Position numbers and translations under genes: made by a program. Shown piece after piece: positions 41,780-63,390 of a stretch of DNA of 64,000 nt; position 1 is the stretch's first letter, and each line of letters opens with the position of its first letter. Below the pieces are notes generated by a model. It saw nothing but the letters and a program-made list of their open reading frames with translations, was not told the DNA's origin and searched no databases. The stretch spans positions 1 through 64,000 of the forward strand of contig CAJNOJ010000008.1 in NCBI GenBank assembly GCA_905250025.1, written 5' to 3'. The DNA comes from Adineta ricciae (taxonomy: Eukaryota; Rotifera; Eurotatoria; Adinetida; Adinetidae).

Positions 41780-44700
41780 ATGAATTTAAATGATGACGAC
41801 GAAGAAGATTCACTTTTCACTCAACATTGTCTCGAACTAGCTAAATTACTACGTACAGAACAAACAGAACACTTTCTTCATCTCTACGATAGTTTACCAT
41901 CAGAATGGAATGGTGCTCGAGTGAGTAAAACTCCAGTTGGCCTTTCCGTTGTTTTCTAGATAGAATTCTTTTAAATCTTTCATGACGAATCTCTACAGCT
42001 TGAAGAAGCCAAAGAATCTATTCGTCAATTACAAGAACTTGATGAAAACGAATTTGATCAACTCTACGAACGCGTTTCTCGTCAGCAACAATCGAACCTT
42101 TCGACGAACGATATGTCAAAGCAATCACCAGTAGTTCGTAATGATGATAATCATACTACGGATCAAACCATTTCCTCGACTAGCCGTATAACATCATTAG
42201 CAATCCTTCAACAAAAACAACATTTAGAAAGAACAACAGCAAATAATCTCGCATGTGATGAACAACATGACTTACCATCCAAACATTCCTCAAACTCATC
42301 CAAGTAAGTTTCATCGATTCGGAGGAGGAGAAGAAGAAGAAGAAAACGATCGTTTTATTTTCTAGAAATTCAACTCGTCAACTTCAATCGATAACAAATA
42401 ATAACAATAATTCACCAGATATGATCTCAACTAATAATCGAACTCACATACCTGTCGATTCCTTCGTTCAGCTTAATCTCAAACCATCCATGGAAATTTC
42501 AGTTCAAGATTATAAAAAGGTAAACACACATTTATCCACACGAGTTCAACGTATACGAAAAGAAAAGAACTAGTCCATTGTTGATTTATGGGCTGCTGAT
42601 AGGTGTATCACTAATGCACAGAACGACGAATAACCACGCTGTATCCCGTTTTTCTTTTCTTTTCTTCTTCTTTCTCACTCTGCCGGTTTTGTTTTTAGGC
42701 GAGAGTTTCATCACCGACTCCAAAACCTCGTAGTATCAACACTCGCACTACTTTATCACAATCGAATGATGTCCACGAATCGCATACAAATTTAAACAAC
42801 TTAATGAAGAAACAAAAGAAATCGCTTGCCAATCAATATCATGAAGAAGCAAGTTTAGATTATTTTTCCAGGAAGGATGAAGATGATCGGCAACCTTCTC
42901 GTTCATCATCTTCATCATCAACAGCTTCGATTTCAATGTCATCAAAAGCCAAAACTGACTCAACTCAATCTCAACTTCTGCCGCGTGAACGAAGTAAAGC
43001 AATTGTTAACAATGATTTTGATTCCCACGGCTCTTCAATAGCAACCAAATCTTCATCCGAAAATAGTGGAAGTGCCCGAACAGGTTCCGCTTCAGATAGT
43101 GACGATGAACGTCGTTCTCGCCTATCGAAGAAAACTGAACTATTCTCAGCAACAAAACCAACTTTATTATCTACAACTAAATCGTCTCAAAATGATGCGA
43201 TACCGACGATAATGGTTTGTATTCAACATTCAATTGGTTTCTCCCTTAAAGTTTTCTCTTTAGCTGAATTCAACAAATGATCATCGACCGGCTCAACATG
43301 ATCGTGTTTCAACTTTACGTAAGTCTCACCATTGATAAAACGATACCGTACTCTCATTTGAATCTTTTGGATGATTTAGCTGCACAAGATAGTTACGAAT
43401 TAGTTCACTTAACTTCAAGTAATGAACATCATTTACGTGCTAGTCAACTACCTCGTTTCAAATTGTCAGCGATTGAAGGTAAGGATTGGTCGCATTTGCT
43501 CACGAAATATGAGATTCGCCTCGTTGTTCTTTCGCTTTTCGCATGGATGATGTATTGAATGGCGAGTAATTTCTGACGATTTTGAAATAACTGGACGAAA
43601 AAGTATCTGAGTCATACTCTTGTTTTTATATCATCGAAATCGATGTGAAAGATATGTGAAAAGGAGAAAAGAAAAAAAACCGAACGAACGAAGCGAGAAA
43701 TACTCTATTGCACAAGTACGACACTATGCTATTCATCCCATCACACCATCTTTTCTTTCTTTCTCTTTTCGTCGACAACGACCGACCGAGTAGTAGCCGT
43801 TTCGATTTTTTTTACTTTCTTATCTCATTTTTCAATATAATTATCACTCCTTTAACGTCATCATCATCCATCCAGTCCAACTAACGAGAAAAAAGAAAGT
43901 ATATATACATACACACTCGAAACCCATCATGTGTCGTTCAATATCCAGGTGGATATGCCAGATCTATACAGTCTACGGCCTCGGCCGCTAATAATGTTCT
44001 TATACTATAAACTATCCGATACTTTCAATTACACTTCGAACGGTGGTAAGATGAGCAGCAATGAGCGATATTGCGTCTTAGCTTTTTTTTGCCTTTTTGA
44101 TAATCCAAACAACTTTCGTCTTTTTTTCTTTGATAGATCCAAACAGCAATAATCATTCGAGTAACGATATTCTTTCCTATACAACGCAACGACCTCAAGC
44201 GAATAATCTACTATCATCTAGTCAGCAGAATCAGTAAGTGAAACATCGAAATCGATGTCGAATTCATATTTACTTTATTCTCGCCGTAGGAATTCGGAAC
44301 ATTATGATCAATATAATACCAATGATTCTAATTCATCGCGAAAATCAAACACTCGAACGAGTAAAAAACGCAAACAAGTATGACAAATTCTCCCTCGATT
44401 ACAGAATGAGATCAGGATTGATTTTGTTTGTAGTTGCAACAGCAAGAAACTATCCGAACAGAACTAATACCTGGTCATCGGGGCGACCGTGACGTCGATG
44501 AACTTGTTATGTTTATTGATGGAAACTCGTCAACAAAACAACGACAAAATTCAGCTTCTTTACGTTCGACAGACACAAATAGTAATACAACTCGACGAAA
44601 GTCTCGAAAATCAGTTAAAGAAGCATTCATAAGCACCACCGATGAAACCAAAGAATCGCACATCGACGAACACATCCAGTCGATCAGTTTTACTGATGAA

Positions 44701-46810
44701 GATCAATCAGCAACAACGGTAGAACACTCCGTCAATAATGTAATCAATGAACAAAATACTACTGAAATCAGTCTTCGCAACGATGATGAATTTCATTCTT
44801 CGCCAAATGCGACTGTAAGTTTCAATTGAAATCGACCTGCATATTCTCGTCCTGTTATCTCTAGCAAATATCAACTCGAATTGATTTAATCAGAGTCTTT
44901 TTTTTCACTAAGGACATTTCTAAGGGTCTTGGTTGGTTATACATATATCTGATTTTGATACTAATTTTTGATAGATTTCTCGAAGTTTAGCAAAGAAAGA
45001 AAAACGAAAACTCGACTTTCGACTAATTCGCACGTTTTCTTTGATATAGAATGGTGAAATATCGGCACCCGAATGGTTAGAACCAGTCCGTAGTACATCA
45101 TCTGTCACTGATGATAATGACTCGCTATCTTTATCCACAACAACATTGAACAATTCGATCAGTGAAATCGCTTCGGAACCTTTCGTAACGGTTACACATC
45201 GTCGTCGTTTGACGAAAGAGCGTCGGCAAGATTCAAATCCTTCGTCATCATCATCTTCACGAACATCTCACTTACCATCGTCGAGTACGAATGACAAACG
45301 TCGTTTTACGCCTCAAACAACGCAACTAAATGGAACGGCACGGTCAAAAATACGTGTCAATGGCCCTTCGAATGTAAAATCATCGAATTCTCCATCAACA
45401 ATAGAAGAAACAACATCTTCAGCTCCACAATCGATTTCTCAAACATCAACAGTACCAACCGCATCGTCATCTGCGATATCGAACAATGTAGCTGATCAAC
45501 TGTCACCTCGCCTATCATCTCATTCGTCCTCATCATCAATAACATCATTGTTGAAACGACAGTCAAAACCACCACCGGTCGTCTTTTTCAATAAATCTGA
45601 AGATGTCCAATTGAATGGTGTTTCGTTCGGCTTCGATATTGAAAATCCTTTAGTAGATAAATTCGTTACAGAAACATTGTCGTCGTCATCTTCGCTACCT
45701 CCAACACCTTCTTCGGCGCCATTGTCAGTAGTTGACAAAGAACAAGAAAATCCATCTTCGACGCCACCAACCGATCCGAAAACTTCATCATCTCGACATT
45801 CATACCAAAAGCAACGATCGAATCGTGGACAAGTCTTCGATTCCGGTTCAGATTTTCATTCACATCAACACAATAATCAGAATTATCCATCGCAGACAAC
45901 ACCACTCACTCAGCCATCTCACATTGATCCTCTGCTTTTGTTACAATATAACCAACAACGTTTAATTTCGAACTATTCTCAATCATTTGCTTATATGAAC
46001 GTAGTTCCTCCACCATACCTACCCTCCCAGACACGGTACATTCTTATTCCAACTGGGTATACGACTTCGACTACTAATGATGCTACTACCGCTACAGATC
46101 AAGATGAAAATACCCGCAACGATGATGATAACGAAACTGCTCAATCTTCAGAACATGCTCAAGAACCTTTACTAGTTTATACGACTATCTCAGCACCAAT
46201 GTATCTGCAACCGATGAAAAAGGGTCCAAATGATCTTGAACAACCCGTACCTATCCCACCGATGTATGCACCTCCATACTATTATCCAACACAGACGCCG
46301 CATGCAGCATATTTTCAACCAATCACACCAGCATCGCTACTGATTGAAAGTAGATCTCAACAAGACGATACTGATAATGAAGATGATTATGAGTCGTCTA
46401 CAAGACTATTTCATCAAAGCAGACAACAATCTTCATCGCACATTATGTCAAATGCATTACAACTTGTTTATAGTCAAGAAAGACGAAATGCGCCAACCGA
46501 TCGATTCAATCTCGATCAACTAACTGCGTATTTAGCAATGAAATGGACAGATGCTGTCGGTCACTACGAACAAGGTAAGAAGCCTTCTACAAGCTTGGTG
46601 ACCTTTTGCTCCTATTAATAAATGATTCAATCGAAAATATTGATTTACTGTCAACTATCTGATAATCGTCATCATGAATGTCGATATAATCAAACATAAT
46701 AACCTCTAGTCGTATACAATGTTTTGTCGACCTTTTCCGAAGAATGTCTTGTATTCATCAATCTTGTCTGTTTAGGTGACGATGAAATCTTGTTAGTCGA
46801 TGGGCAATAA
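41780..46810 (+). CDS. Large Ser/Thr/Gln/Asn-rich protein of unknown function
   Basis: Not recognised. Exons in agreement: 41780-41920, 41999-42303, 42366-42519, 42699-43214, 43264-43318, 43380-43478, then (join around 43949-44052 unresolved), 44137-44233, 44290-44377, 44434-44814, 45050-46574 and 46776-46810. The N-terminus looks folded and helical (LFTQHCLELAKLLRTEQTEH, EEAKESIRQLQELDENEFDQ). Most of the remainder is low-complexity Ser/Thr/Asn/Gln with charged patches. Two more ordered islands stand out: FVTVTHRRRLTKERR, and VQLNGVSFGFDIENPLVDKF. The latter is the only hydrophobic block in about 400 residues. Near the end are Pro/Tyr-rich stretches (YAPPYYYPTQTPHAAYF) and a final helical bit (NLDQLTAYLAMKWTDAVGHY). 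Probably an intrinsically disordered scaffold or RNA-associated protein (inference). The start at 41780 is the best local ATG, but earlier exons are possible. Confidence 0.6.
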
Positions 46811-48064
46811 TCAAAGCAAATCTCTTCAAGCATTCATTTGAGAATGGAACATATCTAAACGATCATTTCTATGATAATAGATGATCTCGTTAATTGAACG
46901 AGTGTGACGACACATATTTCCTGCTCTTTTCTTTTCTTATAATGACGACGAAATTTTTGTGTGAATTTCAAGCTGAAAATATTATCTACATGTTGCTATT
47001 TATGAGACTTTTGCCTTTACCTTTCATGTTCTTTTTTTCATACGTGTAAAACAAATCATCACACGAAGCCTGTTTTGTTTGTTTTTTCTTTTTTTTGTTA
47101 AAGCTTGGTTCTTCTTCTTTTTCACTGTACTCATTTATACATAAGTGTGTTTATGCTCCCTCTTTCTACGACAAGTAGTATCCACATCCTTTCGCTTTGT
47201 CATACATTGTTATTGCTGTTGTTATTGTTCCCAATGTGATAACATGTTTTTCTTCTTTTCACTTCTATGTAATGCGTTCTCTCCCTCTTTCTATTTTTCA
47301 AGAAGATGCATTACGCTTCTCTTGTTGTACAATATCAGCATCGTGGGCAATTAGATTTATTAACCGTATCAAAACAGTATGTTCTATCGGCGATAAGAAA
47401 TATCTTTCAAAGCCCAAGTTTCTTCGTTTTTTTTTCTCCCGTTTGTGTACTTTGTATTTTTTTTTCTGTCTTTGGCCGAGTGATATCTTTGTGTGCGCGT
47501 TCTCTCATCTTATGTATGTCGTTTTTTGGTTTCTTCTCAACAATAAGCTTTTAAAAAAGAAAATCAAGAGGATGAGTCGAGAAAACTATTTCTAGTGTAT
47601 TCATTAAAGAGAAAGAAAAATGAACAAGTCAGAAATCAGGAGCAAGAGACACGCGACGTCGAGCTTCCAAATGTGTACATTTTGGGGTCACTATTGTGTA
47701 CTAGACTATCTGTGTGTGTGTGTTTGTGTGTACTTTGTTTTTCTGGAACTAAGAATGTACTTTTGTTTACTTTGTTGCGCGATTACGTACCTGTATACAT
47801 ATATATGTGTGTGTGCTATTCTCTGTACGCATCTGTAAATTTTGTCTTTTGAACAGCTTTACTTTGTTTCACGTCTATTAACATTATTGGTATTGATTTT
47901 TCTTGTTTATCCTCTCTTTGATTAACTGAATTTATTATGTTTCGCTCTCTCTCTCTCTTGCATCCCATGTCCACATTTTTCTTACACTTTATTTTGAAAA
48001 AAAGCTTACGCACATAAAAACCAAGTAAAATAAACAAACAGATTAAACCAAGAACAACGCGCTT
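46811..48064. other. Intergenic region between convergent genes
   Basis: 1.25 kb, very T-rich on the plus strand, with TG-rich tracts near 47702-47730 and 47806-47816. Several overlapping ORFs here are Phe/Cys/Leu-rich products of T-runs and have no coding likeness. It must contain the 3' UTRs of both neighbours. Confidence 0.45.
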
Positions 48065-49516
48065 TTAAAAATTTGCCCACGCGAGCTCCAGTATAGCAGA
48101 TGCGGCACATGTTGGATCGGCACGATGACGTAATGATTGCTCTATAGCTCGTTCGGTACGTGGTACACGACCATGATAGACTTGACCGTAACCAGCGACC
48201 TGAACACTGATCGGTTCATCTAAGTTCAGCAAGAAATCGGAAAGATAAACATCAAGCTGCTGAATGTCTGCAGTGAGAGTGATAGTAATGGTTTGCTCGT
48301 TGATTTCCGCAGTAATTTTTTCACCTTTCCTCACTCGAACCAAATTAGGTAAGGATAACCAATAGAAACGATCGTGAAATACTTTATCCTGAACCCAAAC
48401 AATCTTTTTCGGCCATGGATTACGAGCCCATTGTGCCATCCATTCCAATGCTTCAGCATCTCGACCACACATCCAATGACCCATATCAACACATATATTC
48501 ACGTGATGTTTATAACCATTTGGATCTGCGTTTTGTAGACCATCAAGCTGCTCAGCCCATTGTCGTGCAGCCGCATTCCGATTATACGCCGAATCATTTT
48601 CACCGACATAAATGGCAAATGGTAGATTGCGAAGACCGTATGGTAAAGCATCATTTGGATGTCCAGCCATCATTGCAGCGGCTGCAAATCGATCAGCCAT
48701 ACGCGGGGCAAGCTGATACACACCATCGCCACCGGCTGAATAGCCTAAGATGTACACACGATTAGGATTGATTTCCTTAACCATAATGTAGTTTTCAATG
48801 ATTCGATTGAACATAGCATCAATATGTTCTTGGTGCCACATGTCCCAGCTGTCTGTTGGACTTCGTGGTACTACCCAAATGCCCTCACTTGGGTCATAGA
48901 GTTTTTGTTGATTTTGGTACTGCTGATCATTGTCCGGGGCTGGACAACCACCGCCTCCGTGCATAGATATCCATAAACTGTGACCAGTTGGTGGTTTTGT
49001 TTGACTATAAATACATTCATACCAACGGATTGTTTGACCTTGAAGCTTAAGAGACGATTCGTCTAATTCTGTCTCTCTTTCAGCAAATTGTTCCATTTGC
49101 AAACGTGTCCAGATTTTATCCAATGCATCCGAAGCTTCTTGTTTACTTAATCCTCGAAGATCTTGCTCAGGTACAGTAGAATTATTCGAGTCAATCGGTA
49201 TATCATCAAAATCGAAGTTATTCTAAAGCAAAAAACCAAGTATTAGACTGACAAAAATCAACGGCTGTGCTAAATATAGTCACGATTGGATCTTCTTTGA
49301 AATTGGTAATTCTCTCGTGGTCATCATCGAGAATATCTATCAACACATGAGGCACTGAGTGGCAATTGATCTTTACAATCACTTACGCATATGATCTTCT
49401 CTATGATAGCCACACACGCGACAATAATCGGTGTGAATCAAGTGCTCATCAGTCAATTCTTCAGCATGTAGGTCACATACACCGGGATACGAGTTCCATT
49501 GTGGTGAATCCGCCAT
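48065..49516 (-). CDS. Alpha/beta hydrolase (esterase), bacterial-like, with Cys/His leader
   Basis: Three exons, 49516-49387, 49336-49284 and 49222-48065, give 446 residues with agreeing phases. The large last exon holds an esterase of the PHB-depolymerase/dienelactone-hydrolase kind: oxyanion motif SMHGGGGCPAP, nucleophile elbow YILGYSAGGDGVYQ (Ser), an acid candidate in YVGENDSAYNR, and a His in CVDMGHWM. The C-terminal 90 residues look beta-rich (ITAEINEQTITITLTADIQQ) and may form an added sandwich domain. The N-terminal exons add a short Cys/His segment (CDLHAEEL...DYCRVCGYHREDH) that could bind zinc; this is not part of the enzyme family. The style of the enzyme part is bacterial, and it lies in one exon while the two introns are in the leader. 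A transferred gene that gained a eukaryotic N-terminus is plausible. The ATG directly follows TTTCAG. Confidence 0.75.
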
Positions 49517-50835
49517 CTGAAAGTCGACAAAAGCTATATAGTGACGCTTTTTTCTCATAATATCAATCATCTGCGAGAAGTATATTGTGAAATGGGAAAG
49601 AAAACATTCTCCACCTTTCAGTACTTCAAATACATCACACACACACGCTTGTTTGGTCGATTTTTAAAGAACAGAAACAAAAAAAAAACAAGCTTGATAC
49701 ACCACTCATATCCACTCGAAATGGTTGGATGTACGAAGAGATGTTTGTGTGCATTATAAGTTAACACCATCGAAGAGAATGTATTCGAGCAACAGCCAAT
49801 AGGACAAAGCACTTTGGAATTTCTCTTGAATTATATAATTCAAGTTCTCGATGATCATCCGATCTACATAGTTGTAAATGATTTCTGACATACAAGACGA
49901 GTTACTTATCTAATCCCAATCTCTAGTGATCTGTTCTGATCAAAGCCTTTCAACGAAGAATTGTAGATCAATTTGAATCAGTAACAAGACATTCGTCTCT
50001 TCCCCAGACTTTACATTACTTCATAAAAATGCTCGTTTTTTTTTGTTTGCGGAGTTGTTGAGAGAAGTTCAAGGTACTTTCTCTGTTTTTGTGAATGGAT
50101 AGTATTTATTTTTGTTTTCTATCGATGATATATTACTAGTCGATTAGGACAAATACGTATGACGACTGTTCTGTTAGGAAGGAAAATCTATATATGTTCT
50201 AATGAATATAAAAAAAAACAAATTTTTTCATTGGTTAAGTTGAATTGGAAACGAGTGAAATGTGGAGATCGAAGTGATTTGTTCACATGAAGTAGAGAAT
50301 TTTTTCACGAGAGAAGTATTTTTTTGTTAATGATCAAATGACTATATGTGGCGGCACAGTCGCCTTTTCTTCGCATTGATAGTAGTTCCAGAACATTGTT
50401 GCCCTTATTTGGAACCGGATGTATGGTAGACAAACAAAAATCCTTGATGATATTTTCTTCTTCGACCTTGTATGACCCTTCGATATGAGTTGTGTTTTTT
50501 TTTGTATTCAACGAGTTTGCCATTTCCTTGAGCGATTTTTTTTTCTTCGCATTCTTTTTCTCTTATTCGATTCAGATATTTCTTCTAAACTGATCATTAG
50601 TTCTAATGTTCTTTCAATGCAACAACGACAAAACAAATGTTCTGTAATTCCTCTTTCCGTAAGTTTTCTTTTTTTTTCTTTTCCCTTCCTTTGCCTTCAT
50701 GTCGCACTCAATTTACTTTCGAAAATCATGTTGAGATCTTCGCTTCTTCCCATTTAGTCTCGTTTGATCAGCATTCCAGCATTCGACCGTACCGAAATCG
50801 TTTATTAACAAGATAAAAACAAATCAGACAACAAA
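49517..50835. other. Divergent intergenic region
   Basis: 1.3 kb between the esterase (-) and the calcium channel (+). It should contain both promoters and the channel's 5' UTR. T-runs and AG sites at 50757-50758 suggest a leader exon ending before the ATG at 50836. No coding exon recognised. Confidence 0.45.
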
Positions 50836-60694
<9,859 letters not shown>

Positions 60695-61175
60695 TTGATT
60701 TTCATTATGCTTGTTTTGTTTTCTTTCTGTTTTTTAATCACGGTGCTCAGTTTGTTTCCTGTATCCATCTCCATGAAGTTTCGCATCTCTCTTCTCTTTT
60801 TTTTTCTCTCCTAGTTAATCGTCTTCTCTACTCTACTAACTTTGTGTACAGTACTCTCTGGGCGTGCTAGATGCTAGAAAAACTTCATTCAATCTCTATT
60901 TCATAAGTTATAAATCAATGTGTGATTCATACTAAGTGTGTTTTCCAAAAGTTTATTTTCTGTCTTCTATTTCAACCCCCGAAGAATACTTCCGTTTTGT
61001 TATTGGCAAAATCAACAGTATAAACTTATCTTTTTCACCTCATCGCCTGCACAGTTCTTTTCTTTTGTTTTGGATCTGTTTGAAATATGAATAAAATAGA
61101 AGATTCAAATTGATTTTAATAAACTGCCAAACCGATAATAAGTATCAAAAATGATTATGTAGCCGTTGGGCCACA
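60695..61175. other. 3' UTR of the channel gene
   Basis: T/C-rich sequence after the stop codon with an AATAAA at 61090-61095, a likely poly(A) signal about 400 nt past the stop. The tRNA gene starts 80 nt after it. Confidence 0.5.
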
Positions 61176-61257
61176 GCTGCGATGGCCGAGCGGTTAAGGC
61201 GTTGGACTTGAAATCCAATGTGATCTTCACGCGTAGGTTCAAATCCTACTCGCAGCG
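61176..61257 (+). tRNA. tRNA-Ser (anticodon TGA)
   Basis: The acceptor arm GCTGCGA pairs with TCGCAGC, followed by discriminator G. A-box TGGCCGAGCGG and B-box GGTTCAAATCC are intact. The anticodon stem TTGGA/TCCAA closes the loop CTTGAAA, with anticodon TGA at 61209-61211, reading UCA codons. A long variable arm (TGTGATCTTCACG) is the class II feature of tRNA-Ser. The T stem is GTAGG/CCTAC. There is no intron. A T-run at 61261-61266 can serve as the RNA polymerase III terminator. Confidence 0.95.
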
Positions 61258-61507
61258 CTCCGTTTTTTCTCTCGCTCTCTCTCTCTCTCTCTTTTTTCTT
61301 TCTTCCGAACAGAATGTGCGTCATTCTCACACAAACACATGTCGATAATCGTAATTACATTGATGTCGAACATCTTTTTCTGTTTCGTTTTCTTTCTTAG
61401 TATGACAACAGTTTTGTTTTTCACAAAAAAAGATACACAAATCGAACAGGTGGTGCGATAACATTTAACTGTTTGATATGTCACTATCTACTTTTCCTCC
61501 ATGTTAG

Positions 61508-61594
61508 AATATCCACCCACCATCACAGGATACTCAGCATGATGACAACAACAGCAGTTGGCTACAACTAGAAGGAAGACATATTGATGATTAA
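61508..61594 (+). other. Candidate alternative last coding exon of the channel gene
   Basis: TCCATGTTAG is followed by 28 open codons (NIHPPSQDTQHDDNN, then SSWLQLEGRHIDD) and a TAA. It can be reached in frame from the last channel exon, which contains AAT|GTGTGA three codons' length or less before its stop. The donor is weak. If real, the tRNA gene lies in an intron of the channel. Confidence 0.35.
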
Positions 61595-63390
61595 TCCTTT
61601 TATTTTGATTTTTTCGAGAAAATGAGCTTGATTACGTAAATTGTCTTCGTTCGTTCGTTCGTTCGTTTCTTTACATAATAGTTAATACATTTTGATTGAA
61701 TCAGAACGAACAGGATATCAGTAGTGCTTCACAGAACAATTGAAACTGTTCATACGTACAACTAATGTCCTTAATCTTTATTCTTTTGAGTCTGATTTCA
61801 TAAAAATGTCAAATTTTTTCATTTATTCATTCATCTCTCCATTGTTAACCTTCACATTTGCTCACATACATGCATGCACATGTGAAACCTTCATATTTTA
61901 TTCAATGTACGCGTAAGTAAAGAGTGAAGAAAAAAGACTAATGATTATAGACATACGGCAGCAGCTTGAGTGTCAGTAAATAGGCAATGAAAATGAATTC
62001 GATCCGTAGATATACAGAGATGTGTGTATATCCACCGTCTTCTGTTCATATAACAAGAGCAACTAATCCTTCATAAAGACATTCATCGTCTCATCATAAC
62101 AAAAACAACAGCGAACGTAAAGGGTTATGTATATATACACATGCATATGTATATTGAGTAGAGTTCACGGGCCAAATTTTGCACATTTTCTTTTCATCTA
62201 AAGGTGATTTGAGATGCTATTGCTTATTCATCGTATTAAAACGATGAAATATTTACTTGGACATGACAAGACGAATCTAATGATGTAATATTTCGTCTAA
62301 AATCAAATATTTGAGTGAGTAAAGCTTGTCGTTCGCACCAACACTCTCGGGTCTCTCGCTTTTATTTCTTTTCTCTTTTAAGAATTATTCTGAGAAATCA
62401 ATGGTGACCTCTCGTTCCCATTTGTTTTATTTTCATCGTGCGATGCAAGTCGTAGCAGCTCTATTGTTTGTTGATATATGATTATGTCTTGCTCTACCCC
62501 ACGACTATAGTCTATACCTGTCATAGATTATCAGAATTAGTAATTGTTATAATCAAGAGTCGTTCTTTCTTTCTTTTTTTTTCTCCGGCAACTGTATAGT
62601 TGAGTATAGAGATGGACAGACAAGCTGGCAAGGAAGCAGAGAAAGAACGAAAGAAGAGTCATATAAACTATTTCCGACGCCAGACCGACTCTTTTCTTTC
62701 ATCGGTATGTATTATATATATAAATACGTATATGTATTTAACGATATGGTAAGAAGAAGAAAAAAAGAAGCTGATGAAGAAAGCAAAGAAGAAAATCGAC
62801 CAGAATGCGGACTGCTTGCGAATGGATATGTATATATACATATATATATATATATCTATACTACTAGCGTTTGGAGTCATAGTCAGCGCATGAGTTATAA
62901 GAGAAACGCGAGAGAAGAGAGGGAGATGAGAAGAGAAAAGGAAATAAATAAATACATAGTATATAGACGTATATACGCGCGCGCGCCAGCCAAAAATGCA
63001 AAGTAGACGAAGAAGTAGGAGCGACTGTCGTTGGCGCGCGTCGATTATACATATGTTATCAGTGCACTTCTAACGGAGAAAGAATGGTTCTCTTCTTCCG
63101 AAAAAAAAAAAGAGAAAGGCGATGGCATCAGCAGAGAAATTGTTGTTGGTATAAACAGGCATGACGATGATGATGCGGTTATTTCCATATACATTCATTT
63201 CTCTCACTCTTTTTTCCTTAATCTCGATACGTCTACACATCTCGTTCGTATATGTTCATATGTTCATCAATTTTAGATACTTTCACTACACTTTCGTCAC
63301 TGATTGATGTGATCGATTTGAAAACTGTATTAAATATATGTGAAGACGTTCATATTCAATATCAATCGGTGACACAAGAGATAAAGAAAA
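61595..63390. other. Intergenic region upstream of the heat-shock gene
   Basis: 1.8 kb AT-rich. It includes a TTCG repeat just before it (61645-61668 lies inside), TA-rich tracts at 62840-62857, and GA-rich stretches. It should hold the promoter of the sHSP gene. No coding exon seen. Confidence 0.4.

Noticed and set aside
45357-45905. Minus-strand open frames opposite the Ser/Thr-rich gene
   Set aside because: Low-complexity codons (TCA, TCG, ACA) leave the complementary strand open by chance; the plus-strand frame of 490 codons is clearly the real one.
47145-47852. Overlapping plus-strand open frames with Phe/Cys/Leu-rich products
   Set aside because: They come from T-rich and TG-repeat sequence in three frames at once, without splice partners or family likeness.
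61145-61348. Open frames on both strands over the tRNA-Ser gene
   Set aside because: The sequence folds as a complete class II tRNA with intact A and B boxes; the frames are incidental.
63060-63110. GAA/TTC triplets before the small heat-shock gene, considered as a heat-shock element
   Set aside because: The spacing between GAA and TTC is not the two bases required for nGAAnnTTCn, so the match is not supported.
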